From: Culturomica sp.
Lineage (GTDB): Bacteria > Bacteroidota > Bacteroidia > Bacteroidales > Marinifilaceae
NCBI GenBank assembly: GCA_031271755.1
Contig: JAISVB010000010.1
Span: 1 to 41,248 of the forward strand
Direction of reading: 5' to 3'
DNA: 41,248 nucleotides
Numbering within the stretch: position 1 is the first letter of the stretch; every line of letters starts with the position of its first letter. Positions 23,657 to 32,700 of this stretch are shown here, in pieces. Both the position numbers and the translations under genes were made by a program. The notes under the pieces are model-generated. The model was not told the origin of the DNA. It worked only from the letters and a program-made list of their open reading frames with translations, and did no database searches.

Positions 23657-24304
23657 ATGAAACCGATTTTTTCCCTTCTTTTTACCTTGCTGGCAGGCGC
23701 CGGGATCTGTTCCGGGCAGTTGGTAACAAAAAAGGATTTTGACGCCGCTTTTGCTTTACAGGCGGGGATGGGCAGCGGGACAGCATTCCCGAATCCCCGG
23801 GGTGGCCTGAAGGCGGAAGGAAGGGGCGGTTTGAAGATGACGTTCCCCTTTACCCGCGTGTGGTTTCTGGGGGCTGAGATCAATTACAACCGGCTCCGGA
23901 CGGAGAACAGGCTGAAAACAGCGGAAAGCGGCGCCCCGGAAGCGGTTTTCCGCTACGATGTATCGTCTGTACAGATCCCTGTTTACGCCCGGATGATGTT
24001 GCGGAACAACAAAACCAGCCTGCTATTCGGCGGATACTACGCCCGCCATTTCGACGGGAAGATCGACCGGAAATACGACGACGGATTCAGACGGGAACCA
24101 TATGGGCCGGAGAGCGGAAGCGCCGGGGTGGTGGCGGGTGTGGAACAGATCATCGGCCGGAACCTGTATGTGACGTTCACCGTAAACGGCAGCCTCACGA
24201 ACATGGCCCCCAAGGAGCAGTTCGGGAGCAGGCTCCACCCGGTTCAGGCAAGCCTCACCGTCAGCTACGATCTTTTGCGGATCGGGGATTGCGGGTGTTA
24301 TTGA
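23657..24304 (+). CDS. Outer-membrane beta-barrel protein
   Basis: This 215-residue protein starts with a signal peptide (MKPIFSLLFTLLAGAGICSG) and then alternates short amphipathic strands ending in aromatic residues (VWFLGAEINYNRLR, VQIPVYARMMLR, TSLLFGGYYARHF, LYVTFTVNGSL), typical of an eight-stranded outer-membrane barrel (the porin/OMP_b-brl type common in Bacteroidota). The end is SYDLLRIGDCGCY, with an unusual C-terminal Cys-Gly-Cys-Tyr instead of a plain aromatic residue. It stands alone between the DUF5996 gene and the NifU-like pair. Its function, perhaps envelope stability or small-molecule passage, is not known. Confidence 0.8.
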   Translation: MKPIFSLLFTLLAGAGICSGQLVTKKDFDAAFALQAGMGSGTAFPNPRGGLKAEGRGGLKMTFPFTRVWFLGAEINYNRLRTENRLKTAESGAPEAVFRYDVSSVQIPVYARMMLRNNKTSLLFGGYYARHFDGKIDRKYDDGFRREPYGPESGSAGVVAGVEQIIGRNLYVTFTVNGSLTNMAPKEQFGSRLHPVQASLTVSYDLLRIGDCGCY

Positions 24305-24382
24305 TGCTGCCCGGAGGCGGGTGTTGCAAACGTCTGCGCAATTATTCTCCCCCTCCCCTTTCTTTTATCCCGTACAAACCTG

Positions 24383-24390
24383 TATCTTTG
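24383..24390 (+). promoter_or_regulatory. -7 element of the NifU-like/GGGtGRT operon
   Basis: TATCTTTG is an exact TAnnTTTG match with TTTC (24359-24362) as a -33 variant 20 bases upstream. The start codon is 57 bases further on. Confidence 0.6.
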
Positions 24391-24446
24391 TGTGGATGTG
24401 TGCACAAATACAGTCTGCAATAATCTATTAATCAATACCGTCAAAT

Positions 24447-25139
24447 ATGATTTATTCTCACGAAGTACAACAAATGTGCGTTGTAAAGAAGGGCCCGAAC
24501 CACGGCCCGGCTCCCATTCCCGAAGAGGGGAAGTGGGTGCGCTCCAAAGAGATCGGGGACATTTCCGGCCTGACACACGGGATCGGTTGGTGCGCTCCGC
24601 AACAGGGCGCCTGTAAATTGACCCTGAATGTGAAGGAGGGGATCATCGAAGAAGCGCTGATCGAAACCATCGGCTGTTCCGGGATGACCCATTCCGCTGC
24701 CATGGCGTCGGAAATTTTGCCGGGGAAGACCCTGCTGGAAGCGTTGAATACGGATCTGGTTTGCGATGCGATCAATACCGCCATGCGCGAACTCTTTTTG
24801 CAGATCGTGTACGGACGGACGCAGAGCGCTTTCTCCGAAGGGGGATTGCCGGTGGGCGCCGGTCTGGAGGATCTGGGCAAGGGGTTGCGCAGCCAGGTGG
24901 GCACCATGTACGGAACAAAAGCGAAAGGGACCCGTTATTTGGAAATGGCGGAAGGGTATGTGACTCGCATGGCTTTGGACAAGGACGACGAAGTGATCGG
25001 GTACGAGTTTATCCACCTGGGCAAATTCACCGATATGCTGAAAAAAGGCACGAAGGCCGAAGAAGCGTTGGAGAAAGCGAAAGGCAATTACGGCCGCTTT
25101 AACGAAGCTGTGAAATACATCGACCCTCGTCACGAATAA
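24447..25139 (+). CDS. NifU/IscU-like scaffold protein paired with GGGtGRT
   Basis: The 230-residue product contains an IscU-like core at about residues 47-100: GWCAPQQGACKLTLNVKEGIIEEALIETIGCSGMTHSAAMASEILPGKTL. It keeps IscU's EGIIE strand, GCSG cysteine (C77) and GKTL helix, with further cysteines at 49 and 56 (around the position of IscU Cys37) and at 106; a third IscU-type cysteine is less certain. It may assemble or carry an iron-sulfur cluster. The C-terminal half (residues 150-230) is unlike IscU and mainly alpha/beta. No signal peptide, so cytoplasmic. It precedes the GGGtGRT gene by 15 bases and shares its transcript; this two-gene pair recurs in several bacterial groups, and its role is not established. 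Confidence 0.75.
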   Translation: MIYSHEVQQMCVVKKGPNHGPAPIPEEGKWVRSKEIGDISGLTHGIGWCAPQQGACKLTLNVKEGIIEEALIETIGCSGMTHSAAMASEILPGKTLLEALNTDLVCDAINTAMRELFLQIVYGRTQSAFSEGGLPVGAGLEDLGKGLRSQVGTMYGTKAKGTRYLEMAEGYVTRMALDKDDEVIGYEFIHLGKFTDMLKKGTKAEEALEKAKGNYGRFNEAVKYIDPRHE

Positions 25140-25154
25140 AAAACAAATTGAATT

Positions 25155-26156
25155 ATGGCATTATTTGAAAGTTACGACCGTCGGATTAATCAGATTAACG
25201 CGGTTCTCCAATCATACGGAATAAAAGACATCGACGAAGCCAAAGCCATCTGCGATGCCCAAGGGATCAACCCGTACGATATCTGTGAAAAAACACAGCC
25301 CATCTGTTTCGAAAACGCCAAATGGGCGTATGTGACGGGTGCTGCCATCGCGATCAAAAAAGGCGCTGTGAAGGCGGCCGATGCAGCCGAAGCAATTGGC
25401 GAAGGGCTGCAGTCTTTTTGCATACCGGGCTCCGTCGCAGCCGACCGCAAGGTGGGGATCGGGCACGGGAACCTGGCAGCCATGTTGCTGCGCGAGGAGA
25501 CCAAATGCTTTGCTTTTCTGGCGGGGCACGAGTCGTTCGCTGCTGCGGAGGGCGCCATCGGTATCGCCAAATCGGCCAACAAAGTACGCCGGCAGCCTTT
25601 GCAGGTGATCCTGAACGGGCTGGGTAAGGATGCCGCTATGATCATCTCCCGCATCAACGGGTTCACGTATGTGCAGACCGAATTCGACTATTACACCGGC
25701 GGCCTGAAAATTGTGAAAGAGAAGGCGTATTCCCAGGGCGAACGTGCCCACGTGCGCTGCTTCGGAGCCGATGATGTGCGCGAGGGGGTGGCTATTATGC
25801 AGCACGAAGGCGTGGATGTTTCCATCACCGGAAATTCGACCAATCCTACCCGCTTCCAGCACCCCGTGGCCGGAACGTATAAAAAGGAGTGCATGGAGAG
25901 CGGCAAGAGGTATTTTTCTGTGGCTTCCGGAGGCGGTACGGGCCGTACTCTCCACCCGGACAACATGGCGGCAGGCCCCGCTTCTTACGGCATGACCGAC
26001 ACCATGGGACGCATGCACGGGGACGCCCAGTTCGCAGGTTCTTCTTCTGTCCCCGCACACGTGGAGATGATGGGGTTCCTCGGCATGGGAAATAACCCCA
26101 TGGTGGGCGCTACCGTGGCTGTTGCCGTTGCTATTGAAGAGGCGATGCGGAAGTAA
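25155..26156 (+). CDS. GGGtGRT family protein
   Basis: The 333-residue protein shows the motif after which the family is named, SVASGGGTGRTLHPDN (about residues 254-269). It is cytoplasmic (no signal or membrane helix) and mostly alpha/beta, with a glycine-rich, nucleotide-loop-like character: GHGNLAAMLLREETKCFAFLAGHE and NPTRFQHPVAGTYKKEC. Three cysteines near the N-terminus (C33, C44, C51 in AICDAQ, YDICEK, PICFEN) may bind a metal or cluster supplied by the NifU-like partner. The family is recognised but its biochemical role is unknown to me. It starts 15 bases after the scaffold gene, and a terminator follows it. Confidence 0.85.
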   Translation: MALFESYDRRINQINAVLQSYGIKDIDEAKAICDAQGINPYDICEKTQPICFENAKWAYVTGAAIAIKKGAVKAADAAEAIGEGLQSFCIPGSVAADRKVGIGHGNLAAMLLREETKCFAFLAGHESFAAAEGAIGIAKSANKVRRQPLQVILNGLGKDAAMIISRINGFTYVQTEFDYYTGGLKIVKEKAYSQGERAHVRCFGADDVREGVAIMQHEGVDVSITGNSTNPTRFQHPVAGTYKKECMESGKRYFSVASGGGTGRTLHPDNMAAGPASYGMTDTMGRMHGDAQFAGSSSVPAHVEMMGFLGMGNNPMVGATVAVAVAIEEAMRK

Positions 26157-26180
26157 CCGGGGTCGCTGATCACTGAAAAG

Positions 26181-26210
26181 GAACTGTCTCGATGAGGCAG
26201 TTCTTTTTTT
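26181..26210 (+). terminator. Terminator of the GGGtGRT operon
   Basis: A 10-bp stem with one G-U pair (26181-26190 with 26194-26203, GAACTGTCTC), three-base loop and seven T (26204-26210). Confidence 0.9.
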
Positions 26211-26481
26211 GTATATTTTTCTTTCGCTGTATGGACTTTGAAATAGGCGCAGAATACGCACAAAACAGGCGAGTGTATTCTCTTTGTATTTCACAGAGCA
26301 GGGCGAATGCACAAAAATTTGTTGTCCTTTACGGTCGGGGCATCCGGGCGCTCCGGAAAGAAAAGAGAACGATCGTTGCTCCCGACAACCGTCCCGAAGG
26401 ATCAATACACCTGCTCTTGGGAGAGTGGAAGAGTCGGATTTTACTATCTTTGTCCAAAAATCTACTTGAACTTGACTGCTT
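26211..26481. other. Gap before the ZIP-like gene
   Basis: No gene can be supported in this stretch. It holds a promoter-like TATCTTTG element near its right end (26445-26452) and otherwise no evident hairpin or repeat. Confidence 0.5.
26445..26452 (+). promoter_or_regulatory. -7 element of the ZIP-like transporter gene
   Basis: TATCTTTG fits TAnnTTTG exactly, 29 bases before the ATG. The -33 box is weak. Confidence 0.55.
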
Positions 26482-27234
26482 ATGTTGGAAACAATTTTTA
26501 CGGGAGCGATTTCGGGCGGGGCTATTTTGCTCGGAGCGCTGTTGGGTTTGTGCTTCAAATGTAATCACAAAATGATCGCCGCCATTACGGCTTTCGGCGC
26601 GGGGGTGCTGATCTCGGCGCTCTCCATCGACCTGATGAACGAGGGGTTCGAGCAGTCGAAAGAGCCGTTTATGATGGGATTCTCTTTTTTTGGAGGGGCG
26701 CTTGCTTTTGTCCTTGGTGATTATTTTATCGACAAGCACGGTGGAAAATTCCGGAAAAGTTCCCACGGAATGGAGCAAAATCTTCAGAGCGACGATCCGG
26801 AAGAGAGTTCGGGCGGCGCCATTTTCCTGGGCACGTTGCTGGACGGTATTCCCGAATCGTTTGTGGTCGGGGCTGCGGTTGTAACCGGCGGCGCTGGCGG
26901 ATTGATCTTTATTGTCGCCGTTTTTTTAAGTAATTTGCCCGAAGGGATGGCCGGCACCGTCAGTATGAAGATGGCCGGTATGTCCACACGGAATATTGTC
27001 CTCCTTTGGCTGGGAACGCTTGTGGTTACCGTACTTTCAGCCATTGGCGGTTACCTCTTTTTAGGCCATGCTTCGCCGGCTGTCAATGCTTCGGTGATGG
27101 CGTTCGCCTCGGGCGCCATCCTGGCCATGCTTTGCGACACGATGATCCCGGAAGCTTTTAAATTTGGCGGCCGCTTCGTAGCATTGATCACTGTTGCCGG
27201 TTTTTTGCTGGCTTTTATGTTGAGCAAGGTTTGA
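26482..27234 (+). CDS. ZIP-family-like metal transporter
   Basis: This 250-residue inner-membrane protein has about eight helices. Helices 4 and 5 carry recognisable ZIP-type motifs, GTLLDGIPESFVVGA (about residue 115-129) and FLSNLPEGMAG (about 151-161), and CDTMIPEAFK lies further on. In typical ZIPs these read HN(x)PEG, so the first histidine positions are Asp and Ser here; the metal site must differ, and substrates other than zinc are possible. A hydrophilic loop (residues 80-110, KHGGKFRKSSHGME) sits between helices 3 and 4, as in ZIPs. The TonB-dependent receptor gene starts 72 bases downstream, which suggests envelope uptake of a related cargo; this is inference. Confidence 0.8.
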   Translation: MLETIFTGAISGGAILLGALLGLCFKCNHKMIAAITAFGAGVLISALSIDLMNEGFEQSKEPFMMGFSFFGGALAFVLGDYFIDKHGGKFRKSSHGMEQNLQSDDPEESSGGAIFLGTLLDGIPESFVVGAAVVTGGAGGLIFIVAVFLSNLPEGMAGTVSMKMAGMSTRNIVLLWLGTLVVTVLSAIGGYLFLGHASPAVNASVMAFASGAILAMLCDTMIPEAFKFGGRFVALITVAGFLLAFMLSKV

Positions 27235-27306
27235 TCGAAAAAAATCGGTGCGCTCCCTGCATCCTTTTGCTTTTTCCGCATCATACAGGTAAAAAAGCAA
27301 AAGAGT

Positions 27307-29664
27307 ATGAAGAAACGAATCGTGATCTTATGGATGTGTATGGTTGCCGGATTATTTACAAAAGCCATGGCGCAACCGAACGGAAACATCCGCGGGGTGA
27401 TCACCGACGCCGCATCGGGACAAACGTTGCCTTATGTAACCGTGGTGGTGGTGAACAGCCAGCCTGTTATCGGGGTGACAACCGACGAGCAGGGGAATTT
27501 CAGTCTGCCGCCGTTGCCCGTGGGACGCTACAACATTCAGGCATCTTTTATAGGATATGAACCGGCGATCGTCCGCGAAGTGATGGTTTCTTCGGCCAAA
27601 GAAACCGTGCTGGCGATCTCCCTGAAGGAGAGTATACAGGCCTTAGACGAAGTGGTGGTCCGGGCAAAGACCAACAAGGAGGCTCCGCTCAATGCAATGG
27701 CGCTGGCGGGGGCGCGGATGCTGAGTGTGGAGGAGGCGAACCGCTATGCCGGCGGATTGGACGATCCGGCCCGTTTGGCTGCTTCGTTTGCCGGTGCGGC
27801 GGGCGAGGTGACCAGCAACAGCATTGCCATCCGGGGCAATTCGCCGCAATCCCTGCAGTGGAAACTGGAGGAGGTGGAGATCCCCAACCCCAGCCACTAC
27901 CCCGAGATCGGCAGCGTCGGCGGGGGGATCCTGACGGCATTCAGTTCGCATGTGCTGGGCAATTCGGATTTCTTTACGGGCGCTTTCCCGGCGCAATACA
28001 ACAATGCGCTCTCCGGCGTGTTCGACATGGCGCTGCGCAACGGCAATAACCAACGATATGAACATACGGTGCAATTGGGTACGCTCGGTATAGAGTTTGC
28101 TTCCGAAGGGCCGTTCAAAAAGGGAGGGCGGGGTTCGTACCTGTTTAATTACCGCTACTCCTCCCTGGCGCTGGCGGGCGACCTGATCGGCGGCAGTTTG
28201 GAGGAGGTTGCCGGAGCGCGTTACCAGGATCTCTCTTTCAGAATCAACCTTCCCACCCGGAAAGCCGGTACCTTTTCGTTGTGGGGCATCGGCACCAACG
28301 ACCGGTTCAACCAGCCGTTGCCGGATGATCCGACCGATTACGAATACCGTCCTTTGGAAGAATCGGCCGCCCGCCAATCCATGGGCGCGGCAGGTCTGGG
28401 GCATAAAATTTTCTTAGGTGAGAGCAGTTATCTCAAATCGACGCTGGCTGCTACTTACGCGAAGAATCACAGCATTTTCGACCGCTTTGACCTCAACGGC
28501 GAAAATCCGGAGCGAACGCTGGATATGTTGGACAAAACGACCAACCTCATCTTCCAATCTTACCTGAACACCAAATTCAACGCCCGCCACACCAACCGTA
28601 CGGGCTTTACATTGACCGGTTTGCTGTACGACGATAATTACAACATCGTACCCGATTTTCCATACGGCGGGCCGATGGATAATTTTGCCGATACGGACGG
28701 AAGCAGCCTGCTGGTGTCGGTTTTCAGCCAGTCGTCGTACCAGTTTAACGAACGGATTACGGCGGAGCTGGGGGTGAATGCACAGTATTTTGCGCTGAAC
28801 CGGCACTGGACGGCGGAACCCCGCGCCAGTATCCGCTGGCAGGCAACCCCGCGGCATTCGCTGGCTTTGGCGACCGGTATGCACAGCCGGCACGAACGGC
28901 TGGATTACTATTTTGTGACCACACCGCAGACCGGGGATCGACTGGTGAACAAAGAGCTTGATTTTACGAAGGCGTACCACGTGGTGCTGAGTTACGACTG
29001 GCAGGTATCGGAGAACATCCATGTCCGGGTGGAGCCCTATTTCCAATCCCTTTACAATGTGCCGGTCGTGCCGGGGAGCGGCCACTCCATCATTAATCAA
29101 ACCGATTTTTTCATGACCGATCAATTGGTAAACGACGGGAAAGGACGTAACTACGGTGTGGATCTGACCCTTGAACGTTACCTGAAGGAAGGCTATTATT
29201 ATATGTTTACGGCTTCCCTTTTTGATTCCAGGTACCGCGGAGGCGACGGCGTCTGGCGGAACACTTGCTACAACCGTCGTTTTTTGGTGAATGCGTTGGG
29301 CGGAAAGGAGTGGATGCTTGGAAAAAACAAGCAGCACATCTTGGGGGTCAATTTGCGGGTAAACCTGATGGGAGGAAATTATTATACGCCCATCGACCAG
29401 GAGGCGTCACTGGCCGCACAGCGTCCTTTGGAGGATGAAACGCGCCCGATGGGGCGTCAGCATCCGGATGTTTTTGTGGCACATGCCACCATCAACTGGA
29501 AGATCAACAAACCGAACGTAACACACGAATTCGGCGCCCAGATGATCAATCTGACAGGCAGCAAGGAGTATTTCGGTTTTGCCTACAACTACCGCACCGG
29601 ACAGATGGAAAAGACATCGGCGGCTGTCAGTATCCCCAATATTTACTATAAAATATCGTTTTAA
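27307..29664 (+). CDS. TonB-dependent outer-membrane receptor with carboxypeptidase-like N-terminal domain
   Basis: The 785-residue receptor begins with a signal peptide (MKKRIVILWMCMVAGLFTKAMA), then a carboxypeptidase-regulatory-like domain (about residues 26-95: GVITDAASGQTLPYVTVVVV, GNFSLPPLPVGRYNIQASFIGYE). A plug follows, entered through DEVVVRA (about 117), and a 22-stranded barrel that ends in the aromatic YYKISF at the C-terminus. It lacks an adjacent SusD gene and a SusC-type fold size, so it is a simple siderophore/vitamin/metal-type receptor. It sits 72 bases behind the ZIP-like gene, so metal uptake is a plausible link. No sigma/anti-sigma pair is beside it. Confidence 0.9.
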   Translation: MKKRIVILWMCMVAGLFTKAMAQPNGNIRGVITDAASGQTLPYVTVVVVNSQPVIGVTTDEQGNFSLPPLPVGRYNIQASFIGYEPAIVREVMVSSAKETVLAISLKESIQALDEVVVRAKTNKEAPLNAMALAGARMLSVEEANRYAGGLDDPARLAASFAGAAGEVTSNSIAIRGNSPQSLQWKLEEVEIPNPSHYPEIGSVGGGILTAFSSHVLGNSDFFTGAFPAQYNNALSGVFDMALRNGNNQRYEHTVQLGTLGIEFASEGPFKKGGRGSYLFNYRYSSLALAGDLIGGSLEEVAGARYQDLSFRINLPTRKAGTFSLWGIGTNDRFNQPLPDDPTDYEYRPLEESAARQSMGAAGLGHKIFLGESSYLKSTLAATYAKNHSIFDRFDLNGENPERTLDMLDKTTNLIFQSYLNTKFNARHTNRTGFTLTGLLYDDNYNIVPDFPYGGPMDNFADTDGSSLLVSVFSQSSYQFNERITAELGVNAQYFALNRHWTAEPRASIRWQATPRHSLALATGMHSRHERLDYYFVTTPQTGDRLVNKELDFTKAYHVVLSYDWQVSENIHVRVEPYFQSLYNVPVVPGSGHSIINQTDFFMTDQLVNDGKGRNYGVDLTLERYLKEGYYYMFTASLFDSRYRGGDGVWRNTCYNRRFLVNALGGKEWMLGKNKQHILGVNLRVNLMGGNYYTPIDQEASLAAQRPLEDETRPMGRQHPDVFVAHATINWKINKPNVTHEFGAQMINLTGSKEYFGFAYNYRTGQMEKTSAAVSIPNIYYKISF

Positions 29665-29793
29665 AAGAGCGTATTTTACGTTTATTCTTTGATTATGAGA
29701 TGATTTCTTGGAAATTCCAAAGTAAATAGTTATTTTAGATGCAAAATTCCTCTTTTGGGAAGGCAATAAGTGTATTACCGGTAGCAGGAATGT

Positions 29794-32700
29794 ATGAGAT
29801 ATTTTTGTTTTATTATATCTATTTTTCTGGTGCTTTCGCTGCCGGGGGCGAATCTGCGGATTACCGGGCAGCCGCGTATCACGGGAGTCAGTGGCTCTGT
29901 GGCTACGATTGAATACTCGGTGGCTTGGGACAATTCCTGGAAAAACGAATACAATTATGACGGGGCGTACCTGTTCGGGAAATACCGTGTGGAAGGTATG
30001 CCGGCATGGTACACAATCCGGCCGGCAGCGACCGGGCACGAAGCGGTCACGGCCGGATTCGGCTGTTTCCCGAGTACTGCCGGACTTTTTCTATTCCCTT
30101 CCGAAAATCGTTCCGGAACGGCCGAAGCGACGGTACGCTTCCAATGGGCGTTGGACGGCGAAACGGTCACCGCTTCCCTTGTTGAAAGCGGCAAGGTTAC
30201 ATTGAGTTTTGAAGGGATTGAAATGGTGTATATTCCGCCTGCTCCCTTTGTGGCGGGCGACGGCAGTTCCGAAAATAGTTTCCGGACAACCGGATTCGGG
30301 GTTATCTCTCCTTCCCGGGACTTAATCAACACAACGTCCGGTTATACATTCTCCGCTTCGGGAGGAAGCAACGTCACCGGACCAGCCGACCGGACAAATA
30401 ACTCGCAAAATTCGAATAACTCTTGGTACAACACCCCCGTCCCCTCTTGGTGGCAGGTCGACTTTAAGAGCAATAAGACCGTTCGCCGGTTCGGGATATC
30501 CTCTTTGTGGAACACCAGCGCCATTCCCGGAGGAACGTGGTACCTGCTCGGCTCGGCAAACACCACGATCTGGGACACTTTGTGGCGGGGAAGCCCAGAC
30601 GCCTGGAGCCGCAGCCGGATCTCCTATCCTGTGCAAAAAAGCATACAAGTGTCGGCGCCGGGCAGCTACCGCTATTACCGGATATACATCCCCACTTTGA
30701 ACCGGGAGTGGAGTCATTTCTATTCCGACGTCCGGATAGCCAACATCGCCATGACCGAAGAGGAACTGTTACCGGAGGAGCCTGCCCCGGTGTTGATTGC
30801 CGGTAAAAACCACCTGTTACCGACGGAGTATCCATCGGGCTATGAAGGCTTTTTCCTGATGAAATACGAGATCAGCCAAGAGCAGTACCTCTCTTTTCTG
30901 AATAAGCTGGATGCGAGCAGTCAATATGACCGGACACTGGGGGGAGCGTTAGACGGCGTCGCCCCGGGGAGTTTTATATACGGAAATGAAGAAACTCCGG
31001 CATTCCGGAACAACATTGTCCTGATCCGGATCCCTCAAAGCGGGGAGCCAGCTATTTTCGCCTGTAATCTGAACCCGGAGAAATTGCCCAACCAAAGGGA
31101 CGACGGGCATACGATCGCCTGCAATTTTCTGAGTATCGCCGACATGTTGGCTTATGCCGATTGGTGCGGGCTGCGGCCGGCCGGTGAATTGGAATACGAA
31201 AAAGCGTCCCGCCCGCCCTGGCCTTTTGCGCCCGTAAACGGAGAATATGCCTGGAACACGGATGTGTTCACCGCTCCGGGAAGTTTGAATGATCCCGGCA
31301 CGGTTTCCGAATATTTCACCTCTGGAAACGCCCTTGCCGAAAAGGCGGAATTGGGGCCGGTCCGAAGCGGCTCTTTTACCCGGAGCAGGCAGGGCAGGAT
31401 GCAAAACGGGATCAGTTTTTGGGGTGTGGAGGATCTGAGCGGGAATCTGGCGGAAATCTACTACAACACCGAAACGGAGGGCAGGCAATTTAACCGGAAT
31501 ACCCACGGCAGCGGTACGCTCGATCTCTTTGGCCGCTCTACGATCGACCCGAAAGAGTGGCCCTCCGATGTGGCCGCTTTCGGCATCCGTGGAGGAAGCT
31601 TCCGTTCAACCAAAGAAGAGTTGAGCACCAGCGACCGGAGGTATATGGATGGTTCCTGTTTTTCTGATATCCGGGAACGCCGGGAAGATGTCAGCTTCCG
31701 GCTGGCCTATTCGGTGTCTGCCTCTTTTACCACTACCCTCCGGCTTGAAAACGGAAAAATTTCCGGTTCCCAGGTTGTATATGATACAATCTGCGGGCCG
31801 GGGGAATACCGCATCCTGGACAGCAGGCAGGAGGAGGATCTGTCCAGTACATATACCTGGTACCGAAGTACGGACAACAGCAACTGGGAATTGATGGAGG
31901 GAGAGTATCAACGGGATTTGGTCCTGAACGACCTGACCCAAAACACTACACCCAATACCATCCGGTATCTCTACTTCAAGCGCCAAACGGCCACTTCCAG
32001 CGGAACGAGCGAAAGCGCTCCCGTTGGTCTGCTGATCGGAAGCGGATACCGTCTCAATAAGCAGGAAGAGTTGCTGATCCCCTGCATGGAATCGGAAGGT
32101 TTTACTGTCACTACTCTCCTGCCGGCCTCTTTTCACTGGAGATGTATGGACAACGGGAAAATACTGCCTTCTTCGGTTTCTGCCACCTCTTCCCATCTGG
32201 ATGCGAGAACCGAAGATTACAAACAGTATCCCGACGACCTGCCGAACGGACGCTACACCCTTGAATTGAAAATTACTTTGGCCGGAAAATGCGAACATTT
32301 CGAAACGCTGACGGTTCGTTGCGAAAGAAAGACGGTCGATCCCTTCACTACTGCAAAGGAACGGCTTACCTGGTCGGGAGATACGTACCGGGTAGCCCGG
32401 TTGTGGGGCGGACCGGATAAGCAGCAATGGGACATTGAAAACAGCATAACCGGCACGCTGGCCATCGGAGCAGAAACCGGAACAATCAGCGGCCTCAACG
32501 CCACATTTTGCAGCCTGATCACCGTCCGAGCCGTCTGCGCAGCCTACCCGGACAAGGTGTACACCAAGGTGGTTTCCGAACAAAACCGCAATTTCGCTTA
32601 CTCGGGAGCCATAAAAACCATGCAGTTGGTGCCGGGCGATTATGAGATCATCTGCAAGGGCGCCGGCGGCGGAAACGACGGAAATGTCGGAGGTATAGGA

